A program made the position numbers and the translations under genes. The notes beneath the pieces were generated by a model that had not been told where the DNA came from, did no database searches, and saw only the letters and a program-made list of their open reading frames with translations. Shown one piece after another: positions 1 to 5,301 of a stretch of DNA of 6,482 bases. Where the stretch lies: assembly GCA_025923975.1 (NCBI GenBank), contig JAICEV010000219.1, positions 1 through 6,482 of the forward strand. Direction: 5' to 3'. How positions within the stretch are numbered: the stretch's first letter is position 1; every line of letters starts with the position of its first letter. Origin of the DNA: Propionibacteriaceae bacterium (GTDB lineage: Bacteria > Actinomycetota > Actinomycetes > Propionibacteriales > Propionibacteriaceae).

Positions 1-1
1 C

Positions 2-493
2 CTTGGGCGTTACGGCGAACAACTCGCGGATCTGCTGGGTCGAATAGAACGCGAGCGGGCCTTGGTTCTTCGCTATCGGCAACTGGTGTCTCAACCCAAA
101 GAGACGCTGAACCGTGTCGCACTCTTTCTCGGTATCGCTGAAAATCAGATCACTACGATCCCCCCGGACAACGCTCGTCCGTTCGTGGAGCCTGGCGCAC
201 GAGCTGCTGTGCTCGGCCGGGTGATTCGCGCGGGTGCTGCAGCCGCGACTTACCTGCCACCGCAAGTCTGGCGTCGGGCCAGCGAACCACTGGTAAGCCT
301 GCTGCAACGCGGTGGGCCTATCCAGCGGCCTAAGCTCCCCGCCGAACAGCGTCTGGGGCTTCTCGGGGACTGCGTGGACGACATCGAGCTCCTGGAGCAG
401 ACGCTTGGTGAGTCGTTCGAGGATTGGCGGTCAGGTGCCGGTCGGGGTTCTTTTGCCGAACGGACGGCGAGCGGTCATTCCGATCAAGCTTGA
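2..493 (+). CDS. PAPS-dependent sulfotransferase family protein, C-terminal part (5' end outside window)
   Basis: The reading frame is open to the left edge, so only the last 163 codons are present and the true start lies outside. The visible part begins LGRYGEQL and continues into a VLRYRQLVSQPKETLNRVA segment with FLGI just after. This is the typical C-terminal half of P-loop sulfotransferases, in which the 'lvlRYedLv.dP..tl..v..FLGv' strand-helix unit follows the PAPS-binding core. A late IELLEQTLGESFEDW segment matches the usual closing helix. The family transfers sulfate from PAPS to hydroxyl groups of carbohydrates, lipids or small molecules; the acceptor here cannot be told. The N-terminal 5'-phosphosulfate loop is not in view, so activity cannot be judged. 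The last 20 or so residues (Gly, Ser, Ala, Arg rich) look like a disordered tail. The gene converges on the minus-strand beta-propeller gene, with 21 bp between the two stop codons. The family call is fairly sure; the substrate is unknown. Confidence 0.8.
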   Translation, partial: LGRYGEQLADLLGRIERERALVLRYRQLVSQPKETLNRVALFLGIAENQITTIPPDNARPFVEPGARAAVLGRVIRAGAAAATYLPPQVWRRASEPLVSLLQRGGPIQRPKLPAEQRLGLLGDCVDDIELLEQTLGESFEDWRSGAGRGSFAERTASGHSDQA

Positions 494-517
494 TCAAGTA
501 CCGTGATCAAATGATCA
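482..517. repeat. Cluster of GATC-centred palindromes between convergent genes
   Basis: A perfect 14-bp palindrome GATCAAGCTTGATC lies at 482-495. TTGATCA at 490-496 is inverted as TGATCAA at 504-510 with a 7-base loop. TGATCA occurs three times (491-496, 504-509, 512-517). The first copy contains the TGA stop of the sulfotransferase gene and the last contains the TCA (reverse TGA) of the beta-propeller gene. The arms overlap, so alternative hairpins exclude one another. The stems are AT-rich and no T-tract follows on either strand, so this is not a classic intrinsic terminator, although the convergent position would suit a bidirectional one. Confidence 0.5.
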
Positions 518-1399
518 GACGCAGGTCATGAGATCGTGTGACCCATCCGGGCGGGCAGCTTCGAAATAGAACCGAGTACGGCCATCTGCTAGCGGAACAG
601 CGCTCGCGTAGCGCAGTGAGCCGTCGCTGTCTGGAGACTCGGCGATCGGAGCATCGCCGACGCACACCAGGATTCCATCCTGCTCGCGGGCCAGGCCAGT
701 CCGCTCGAACCAATTCTCTGCAGCATGGGCCCTCCCGTCGTAAAGCACGGTCAGCGGTTCCGCGTCCAAGATCGCAGTTATCCGGGTGCCACGGGCATCC
801 CAGGTGCCCGGTCTGCCGCGCAGTACTACTCCGTGGTCCCGCCAGTGCAGGCCGTCAACGCTGGTGGCGTAGCGGGTGATCATCCGATCCTCTTGCCCCG
901 GCTCCGCGAGCGGATGGCAGCACACCCACATCCGCCAACGCCCATGATCGCGAATGATCACCGGGTCTTTTGCCGCCCACTGATCGTCACCGGCGAGCAC
1001 CAGGTGCCGATCACCGAACGGCAACTCCTCGGGCCGCTCCGCGTCCAATGCGTCGATCCACCAGTGCTTGGAGTTCGGCGTTGCGCAACTGAGGTAGAGC
1101 CGCCAACCGAAGTCGGTTGGCATGATCACGGGCCGTTCCAGAGACGCGGCGCCGAACGCCTCGCGGCTCACCTCGCAGACTGGCTTGAAGTTGACGCCAT
1201 CCACTGACTTTGCGACCACGACGCCGACACCACGCCCGGCATCCAAAGGACGACGGACCCGGTACGCCAGCCAGAACATCCCGTTCATCAGAACGCAGCT
1301 CGCGCCACCCGCCCAATTTCCCGGGCCAGCGTCAGGGGCAGACACGACGACCTCCGCGCTCTCGTAACGAGGAAGATCAACATCGACCAGAACAGTCAC
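515..1399 (-). CDS. Five-bladed beta-propeller protein, GH43/GH32/GH130-like (putative glycosidase)
   Basis: The protein has about 294 residues and no signal peptide or membrane segment, so it is probably cytoplasmic. It carries the repeated blade signatures of the arabinanase/levansucrase/invertase superfold. Counting from the longer GTG at 1436-1438, these are WAGGASCV then FWLAYRVRRP (42-63), SVDG (78-81), LERPVI (100-105), KDPVI (157-161), ATSVDGLHW (191-199), TWDARG (212-217), DGRA (234-237) and a late YFEAARPDG (291-299). Asp and Glu residues in such motifs form the central active pocket in GH43-like enzymes, but no catalytic pair can be assigned with confidence. The start at 1397-1399 (GTG) is preferred: GGATAGG lies 9 bases upstream and the protein then begins VTVLVDVDLPRY. 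The longer start has only a weak GAG two bases away and adds 13 unremarkable residues. It lies last in the minus-strand run, after the cyclase gene. The substrate is unknown; a non-catalytic propeller is possible. Confidence 0.7.
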   Translation of the reverse strand: MTVLVDVDLPRYESAEVVVSAPDAGPGNWAGGASCVLMNGMFWLAYRVRRPLDAGRGVGVVVAKSVDGVNFKPVCEVSREAFGAASLERPVIMPTDFGWRLYLSCATPNSKHWWIDALDAERPEELPFGDRHLVLAGDDQWAAKDPVIIRDHGRWRMWVCCHPLAEPGQEDRMITRYATSVDGLHWRDHGVVLRGRPGTWDARGTRITAILDAEPLTVLYDGRAHAAENWFERTGLAREQDGILVCVGDAPIAESPDSDGSLRYASAVPLADGRTRFYFEAARPDGSHDLMTCV

Positions 1400-1408
1400 G
1401 GAAGAAAA

Positions 1409-1415
1409 CCTATCC
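1409..1415 (-). promoter_or_regulatory. Ribosome binding site favouring the GTG start at 1397-1399
   Basis: On the minus strand GGATAGG precedes the GTG by 9 bases. It is a modest match to the anti-Shine-Dalgarno sequence, but better than anything before the upstream in-frame GTG at 1436-1438. It is the main reason for choosing the shorter form of the beta-propeller protein. Confidence 0.35.
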
Positions 1416-1499
1416 GAATAGTGGGCAATACAGCTCACATCTCGGCGAATCTGTGCTTGGGCATTGAGCTGGCGAAGACGCGACCGCAGCGCTTGAACC

Positions 1500-2714
1500 C
1501 TAGATGGCCCAGGCCTCGAACAACATCACTGGCCTGGCGAACCCTTTGAGGTGCACTTCACCAGCTTTCACAAGTTCGACGCCTGATGGCGAGCCGCCCT
1601 CGGCCACGCTCTCGCTGACCAGGACCTGTCCAGGTCCGGCGTGGGCCGCGATTCGGGCGGCCAGGTTCACGGTGCGGCCGAAATAGTCACCGCCCTGCGC
1701 CACGACCGGCCCAGCCGCGATGCCGAGATGACCCGGAGGCAGCCTGGCCGCCGAGAGCTCCTCAACCATGTCAAGGGCTGCCAACACTGCTCCGGGCGGC
1801 TCGCGGAAGTAGACCATCACCCCATCGCCCAGCCACTTCACCGGCAACCCGCCGTGCTGGCGCGCGGACCCATCGACCAGCACCGCCAGGGCTTCGGCTA
1901 ACTCTGCGGCCGCCTGGTCGCCGCGCTCGTCCGTCAGCTGTGTGTAGCCGACCAGATCCAAGAAGCACATAGCCGGGACGCGCTCAGATCGCCCGGCTAT
2001 CCCAGCCGCATCCAACTCATTTTCGATGTCCTCAACCAGGGATTCGGTCCAAACCAGTTCTTGCTGCCGGCGATAACAGGCCATCAGTGCCTGGTCCACC
2101 ATCGGCAGTAGCTCGGTTGCCAGTCGCACGGCTTGTTCTTTGGCAGCCCACAGGTCGGTGCCGGACTTCAGCAGCCGTCCGAAGCGGACGGTGTAGTCCT
2201 GATTCTCGGCCGTCGCGGCCAAGCGCAGGCCCTCTGCCCAGGCTCGGCCGATTCGAGCCAATCCCTGGTCCAGATTGCCTATGGAATGCGCGAGTTGGAG
2301 CATCGGGACGATGTCCTCCAGCTCATCCTCCCGGATGGGCTCGTCAGGCGCCATTTTGGCGAATCCCATCGACTCCAAAGCGCTGATGAGCGCGTCCAAC
2401 GAGATCCCGGTGTCCCGACTGACCTCGCGGTAGGAGCGCCCAGAGCGGACCGCCCAGCGCCGGTACGGGGCGGCCTCCAGGAAATCGAAGGACAAACTCC
2501 CCTTCCCGACGGCCGCTGCTATTCCCTGGACCGGAAGGCCAGCCCGCTCGCACGCTTCCAGCAAGCGCACCTTCTGAACGTCACTGGTCCGGAACAAACC
2601 GGCACTGTCAGTGATCAAGATGCCGAGGTCGACCAGCCGCTGAACCTCTTCAGCTGTCGTGCCAGCAAGGTCGGCGAGCCGCGATGCCGAGAGCGCATCC
2701 ATCTCATCCGACAT
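1500..2714 (-). CDS. Class III adenylate/guanylate cyclase with N-terminal MerR-like HTH domain
   Basis: This 404-residue soluble protein makes a cyclic nucleotide, most likely cAMP, from the nucleoside triphosphate. Residues about 9-75 form a MerR-type helix-turn-helix (SRLADLAGTTAEEVQRLVD, then a wing and FRTSDVQKVRLLEAC). Residues about 84-235 form a helical middle region (a second HTH-like stretch, SYREVSRDTGISLDALI, then long helices) that probably acts as regulator or dimeriser. Residues about 246-404 are the catalytic domain. All canonical catalytic residues are visible: metal-binding D253 (FLDLVGYTQLT) and D297 (KWLGDGVM), purine-specifying K293 and D343 (GGDYFGRTVN), and transition-state N350 and R354 (VNLAAR). 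The Lys/Asp pair indicates ATP. No transmembrane segment is present. The ATG at 2712-2714 has only a weak Shine-Dalgarno sequence, and a second ATG four codons later is also possible. It starts 42 bp after the flavodoxin stop, so shared transcription is likely. Whether the HTH binds DNA or only serves as a regulatory fold is unknown. Confidence 0.9.
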   Translation of the reverse strand: MSDEMDALSASRLADLAGTTAEEVQRLVDLGILITDSAGLFRTSDVQKVRLLEACERAGLPVQGIAAAVGKGSLSFDFLEAAPYRRWAVRSGRSYREVSRDTGISLDALISALESMGFAKMAPDEPIREDELEDIVPMLQLAHSIGNLDQGLARIGRAWAEGLRLAATAENQDYTVRFGRLLKSGTDLWAAKEQAVRLATELLPMVDQALMACYRRQQELVWTESLVEDIENELDAAGIAGRSERVPAMCFLDLVGYTQLTDERGDQAAAELAEALAVLVDGSARQHGGLPVKWLGDGVMVYFREPPGAVLAALDMVEELSAARLPPGHLGIAAGPVVAQGGDYFGRTVNLAARIAAHAGPGQVLVSESVAEGGSPSGVELVKAGEVHLKGFARPVMLFEAWAI

Positions 2715-2730
2715 CGTAGTGAGGCGCTGT

Positions 2731-2746
2731 CGGGGCTCGAGCCCCG
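2731..2746. repeat. Perfect 16-bp GC-rich palindrome before the cyclase gene
   Basis: CGGGGCTCGAGCCCCG is its own reverse complement. It lies 10 bases after the flavodoxin stop and 17 bases before the cyclase ATG. As RNA it folds to a 6-bp G/C stem with a UCGA tetraloop. No U-tract follows, so a classic terminator is unlikely; a protein operator, an attenuating hairpin or an mRNA-processing stem are all possible. Confidence 0.55.
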
Positions 2747-2756
2747 CCAGATCGCG

Positions 2757-3314
2757 CTAGCCCGTGGTCTTTGCGGTGTCCTCTGGAACGAGTCGTCCCA
2801 GAAAGTCTTCGGTGAACCGCTTCACCTGCTCCCAGTCGGTGTACTCATGATCACGTGACGTGTCGGTACTGAGAATGCCTGGTTTGTCACGGACGATCCG
2901 CTTCATCATCCAGCGTTTAAGCAGCCCGTACTCGCGGTACAGCAGGGCGCCGCTGAAGAGGCCGACCTTTGTAGGATGCCAACCCGTTTGCTGCTCGAAG
3001 TTCGCGACGTACGCCTCAGCGTTCTCCATGTCGCCGTGAGCGGCCAAGCTCACCGAGAAGAACGCGGACGGGAGGCGCTCAAGCGCGGCACGGTTCGTGC
3101 GAACGAAGTCGGCAACGTCCTCCTGATGCTTCCCCATATGGATCGAGCCGCCGACGATCACAGCGTCGTAATCAGCCGGGCTGACATCCTTCGATCCTTT
3201 GAGGTCTAGCGCTTGCGCCTCGACGCCATGCTTGCGAATTACGTCGGCAATATGATCAGCAATCCGGGACGTCTGTCCTTCGGTTGTCCCGTACGCGATC
3301 AAGATCTTTGTCAT
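2757..3314 (-). CDS. Flavodoxin domain protein, HemG-like (menaquinone-dependent protoporphyrinogen oxidase family)
   Basis: A 185-residue cytosolic flavodoxin fold that should bind FMN. The phosphate-binding loop is YGTTEGQTSRIA (8-19), and GGSIHMGKH (55-63) forms the next flavin-side loop. Two stretches match, from memory, E. coli HemG closely: LPSAFFSVSLAAHG (81-94) and YTDWEQVKRF (158-167); the length is also close to HemG. HemG oxidises protoporphyrinogen IX to protoporphyrin IX using quinones. Actinobacteria generally use other haem routes, so this protein may instead be a flavodoxin-type quinone or electron-transfer protein, and haem synthesis is not claimed. It starts at ATG 3312-3314 behind a purine-rich tract with GGCGGAG a few bases upstream. 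It lies 151 bp after ino1, and the gap carries a DosR-like box, so it probably begins a new transcription unit that runs into the cyclase gene. Confidence 0.87.
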   Translation of the reverse strand: MTKILIAYGTTEGQTSRIADHIADVIRKHGVEAQALDLKGSKDVSPADYDAVIVGGSIHMGKHQEDVADFVRTNRAALERLPSAFFSVSLAAHGDMENAEAYVANFEQQTGWHPTKVGLFSGALLYREYGLLKRWMMKRIVRDKPGILSTDTSRDHEYTDWEQVKRFTEDFLGRLVPEDTAKTTG

Positions 3315-3340
3315 GTCGCTCCGCCTTTCTTACTCCTTCC

Positions 3341-3346
3341 AATGTG
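3341..3346 (-). promoter_or_regulatory. Possible -10 element of the flavodoxin promoter
   Basis: CACATT on the minus strand fits loosely to the TANNNT pattern. If it is the -10 hexamer, transcription would start near 3334, giving an approximately 20-nt leader. The DosR-like box centre would then lie at about -42, the usual place for DosR activation over the -35 region. No good -35 hexamer is present, as expected for an activator-dependent promoter. The assignment rests on spacing only. Confidence 0.3.
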
Positions 3347-3366
3347 CCGTCAGCGGTGTCCCGGAC

Positions 3367-3386
3367 GCAGGGCCGAAAGTCCCCAG
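3367..3386 (-). promoter_or_regulatory. DosR/DevR-like binding box upstream of the flavodoxin gene
   Basis: The minus strand reads CTGGGGACTTTCGGCCCTGC. Against the published DosR consensus TTSGGGACTWWAGTCCCSAA it matches 14 of 20 positions, including an unbroken TSGGGACTWW run and the CCC of the second half. The GGGACTTTCGGCCC arrangement resembles natural boxes of hypoxia-induced mycobacterial genes. The box ends about 53 bases upstream of the flavodoxin ATG. A further GGGAC half-site lies closer to the gene at 3358-3362. No second full box is seen about 20 bp upstream, where paired sites often occur. This is recognition by eye, not a matrix score. Confidence 0.5.
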
Positions 3387-3465
3387 ATAGACATCAGAAG
3401 ACCTTCAGGGGTCGGGCGGAAAGGGTTGATGCCTGTCGCGGGCGGAATAGCGAGGAAACGCGGGA

Positions 3466-4533
3466 TCAGCCACGAAGAAACCGCTCGACCTCTTCCCGCG
3501 CGGTTGAGTCGTCGTACTGCACAGGTGGGCTTTTCATGAAGTAAGAACTCGCGCTGAGAACTGGCCCTCCGATGCCCCGGTCCATGGCGATCTTGCAGGC
3601 GCGAAGTGCGTCAATGATGATGCCGGCCGAGTTGGGAGAGTCCCAAACCTCGAGCTTGTACTCCAGGCGGATCGGTGCATCGCCGAAGCCGCGCCCCTCG
3701 AGGCGGACCAAGGCATGCTTCTGATCGTCGAGGAAAGGGACGAAGTCGCTTGGACCGATGTGGACGTCGGCATCGCGCATCTCGTGCGGGATCTGGGAAG
3801 TTACCGCCTGCGTCTTCGAAATCTTCTTCGACTTCAGCCTGGAACGCTCCAGCATGTTCTTGAAGTCCATGTTGCCGCCGAAATTCAGCTGATAGGTGCG
3901 CTCGAGCTTCACACCACGGTCCTCGAAGAGTTTTGCCAGCACACGGTGCGTGATCGTGGCACCAACTTGGCTCTTTATGTCGTCCCCGACAATGGGTACG
4001 CCCGCGTCAGAGAATTTTTGGGCCCAAACGGGGTCGGAGGCGATGAAGACTGGCAAGGCGTTGACAAACCCCACGCCGGCGTCGATCGCACATTGTGCGT
4101 AGAACTTGTCTGCCTCTTCCGAACCCACGGGTAGGTATGAGACCAGCACGTCGACTTGATTTTCACGGAGCACGGCAACGACATCGACCGGCTCCCGGTC
4201 GGCTTCGGTGATGGTTTCCCGGTAATACTCCCCCAAGCCGTCGAGTGTGGGTCCGCGCTGGACCCGTACCTCGAGCGGCGGAACGTCGGCGAATTTGATG
4301 GTGTTGTTCTCGCTAGCGCCGATGGCTTGCGACAGATCTAGCCCGACCTTTTTCGCATCAACGTCGAACGCAGCGACGAACCGGATATCGCCCACGTGGT
4401 AGTCCCCGAACTTCACGTGCATGAGCCCGGGCACACGGTCCTCGACCGCTGCATTCCGATAGTAGTGAACACCTTGCACGAGCGAGGCCGCGCAATTCCC
4501 GACGCCCACAATGGCGACTCGAACAGGTGCCAT
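3466..4533 (-). CDS. ino1: Inositol-3-phosphate synthase (myo-inositol-1-phosphate synthase)
   Basis: This 355-residue cytosolic enzyme converts D-glucose 6-phosphate to 1D-myo-inositol 3-phosphate with NAD recycled in the reaction. It is the first step towards phosphatidylinositol, its mannosides and mycothiol in actinobacteria. Visible hallmarks are the N-terminal Rossmann loop VAIVGVGNCAASLVQG (6-21), FDVDAKKVG (56-64), VSYLPVGSEEADKFYAQCA (131-149), the active-site stretch VGDDIKSQVGATITHR (182-197), NFGGNMDF (217-224), KSKKISKTQAV (234-244) and LEYKLEVWDSPNSAG (290-304). The sequence follows M. tuberculosis Ino1 almost without gaps, but lacks most of its roughly ten-residue N-terminal extension. 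ATG 4531-4533 is preceded by GGAAGGAA with 7-base spacing, a good ribosome site. It lies 105 bp after the response regulator stop, so it could be co-transcribed or use its own promoter. No disrupted motif is seen, and activity is expected. Confidence 0.96.
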   Translation of the reverse strand: MAPVRVAIVGVGNCAASLVQGVHYYRNAAVEDRVPGLMHVKFGDYHVGDIRFVAAFDVDAKKVGLDLSQAIGASENNTIKFADVPPLEVRVQRGPTLDGLGEYYRETITEADREPVDVVAVLRENQVDVLVSYLPVGSEEADKFYAQCAIDAGVGFVNALPVFIASDPVWAQKFSDAGVPIVGDDIKSQVGATITHRVLAKLFEDRGVKLERTYQLNFGGNMDFKNMLERSRLKSKKISKTQAVTSQIPHEMRDADVHIGPSDFVPFLDDQKHALVRLEGRGFGDAPIRLEYKLEVWDSPNSAGIIIDALRACKIAMDRGIGGPVLSASSYFMKSPPVQYDDSTAREEVERFLRG

Positions 4534-4583
4534 AGTTCGGTTCCTTCCGCGAGCGAGTCGGGTGACTGAACATTGCGGATCAG

Positions 4584-4607
4584 TATGGCCCCTTGTTGCC
4601 TGGTCAG
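4584..4607 (-). promoter_or_regulatory. Possible ino1 promoter in the 105-bp gap after the response regulator
   Basis: On the minus strand CTGACC (4602-4607) could serve as a -35 element. A CATACTGAT stretch ending near 4579 follows, with -10 candidates CATACT or TACTGA and spacers of 14 to 16 bp. Both elements are weak. Beyond these and the GGAAGGAA ribosome site the gap shows no hairpin terminator, so read-through from the two-component genes remains possible. Confidence 0.22.
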
Positions 4608-4638
4608 CGCGATGGACTCGCCCAGTCCTGGAGCCCTC

Positions 4639-5301
4639 TCAGTCGCGAAGTCGGTAACCCATGCCGCGGACCGTCTCGATGCGGTCAGGGCCAAGTTTTC
4701 TGCGCAGGTAGCGGATATAGGTTTCGACGATGTTGCTACCGGGCTCGTAGTCGTAGCCCCAGACGTGGCTCAGTATTTGCTCTCTTGATAGGACCTGACC
4801 GGGATGAGTCAAGAACATTTGGACCAAGGTGAACTCGCGGGCGGTGAGGTCGGTGGCGTTGCCATCGCAGTGGAGTCGTCTGGTGTGCAAGTCCAAGCTA
4901 ATGCCATTGTGAGTGAGAACGTTAGCTCCAACGGTCTGGCTTGGCGTACGTAGGCGGCGCTGAACACGCGCCAGTAGCTCATCGAAGCGGAACGGTTTGG
5001 ACATGTAATCGTCGGCCCCACCGCGCAGTCCCGCCACGGTGTCGTCGATCCCGTCGCGGGCCGTGAGGATCAGGACGGGCAAGTCGACCGAACCACTGCG
5101 AAGGGCATGCAGCACCGTGAACCCATCGAGTTCGGGGAGCCCGATGTCCAAGATCATCAAGTCGAACTCACCACTGCGAGCCATGGCAAGAGCCTGAACA
5201 CCGCTCGCCACCACGGTCGTCGCTAGACCGCTGGCTCGTAGCCCCTTCTCAATGAAGGAGGAGATACGGGGCTCATCCTCGGCAATCAAGATTCGGCTCA
5301 C
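4639..5301 (-). CDS. OmpR/PhoB-family response regulator
   Basis: A 220-residue cytoplasmic transcription factor with a receiver domain (about 1-117) and a C-terminal winged helix (about 126-220). The acidic pocket is E8/D9, the phosphoacceptor is D52 (LDIGLPELDG), and T80 (LTARD) and K102 (SKPFRFDEL) complete the switch set. The winged helix shows LTAREFTLVQMFLTHPG, LSREQILSHVWGYD, the recognition helix NIVETYIRYLRRKLG (190-204) and the closing VRGMGYRLRD. The GTG start at 5299-5301 overlaps the TGA of the upstream kinase gene (GTGA, 4 bp), so translation is probably coupled and the kinase is the cognate partner. Targets are unknown. Neighbouring ino1 or the operon itself are reasonable guesses, but no direct-repeat binding site was recognised upstream of ino1. 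Confidence 0.95.
   Translation of the reverse strand: MSRILIAEDEPRISSFIEKGLRASGLATTVVASGVQALAMARSGEFDLMILDIGLPELDGFTVLHALRSGSVDLPVLILTARDGIDDTVAGLRGGADDYMSKPFRFDELLARVQRRLRTPSQTVGANVLTHNGISLDLHTRRLHCDGNATDLTAREFTLVQMFLTHPGQVLSREQILSHVWGYDYEPGSNIVETYIRYLRRKLGPDRIETVRGMGYRLRD

Noticed and set aside
725..1207. Plus-strand open frame of 160 codons opposite the beta-propeller gene
   Set aside because: It is antisense to a well-supported protein, has no recognisable domain, and has Pro/Arg/His-rich composition typical of shadow frames.
1439..1499. Repeated TTCGCC hexamers in the gap between the cyclase and beta-propeller genes
   Set aside because: Two copies of a GC-rich hexamer in this DNA are expected by chance, and no promoter hexamers or hairpin were associated with them.
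2133..2858. Long plus-strand open frame (241 codons) opposite the cyclase gene
   Set aside because: It lies wholly antisense to a gene with clear domains and spans its start and the next gene's end. Its protein shows no motif and is explained by GC-rich codon bias keeping the opposite frame open.
3400..3413. Second possible DosR half-palindrome GACCTTCAGGGGTC
   Set aside because: Only the outer four bases pair and the GGGACT core is missing on both strands, so it was not counted as a second box.
3385..3465. Search for an intrinsic terminator after ino1
   Set aside because: No stable stem followed by a T-run was found on the minus strand between the ino1 stop and the DosR-like box.
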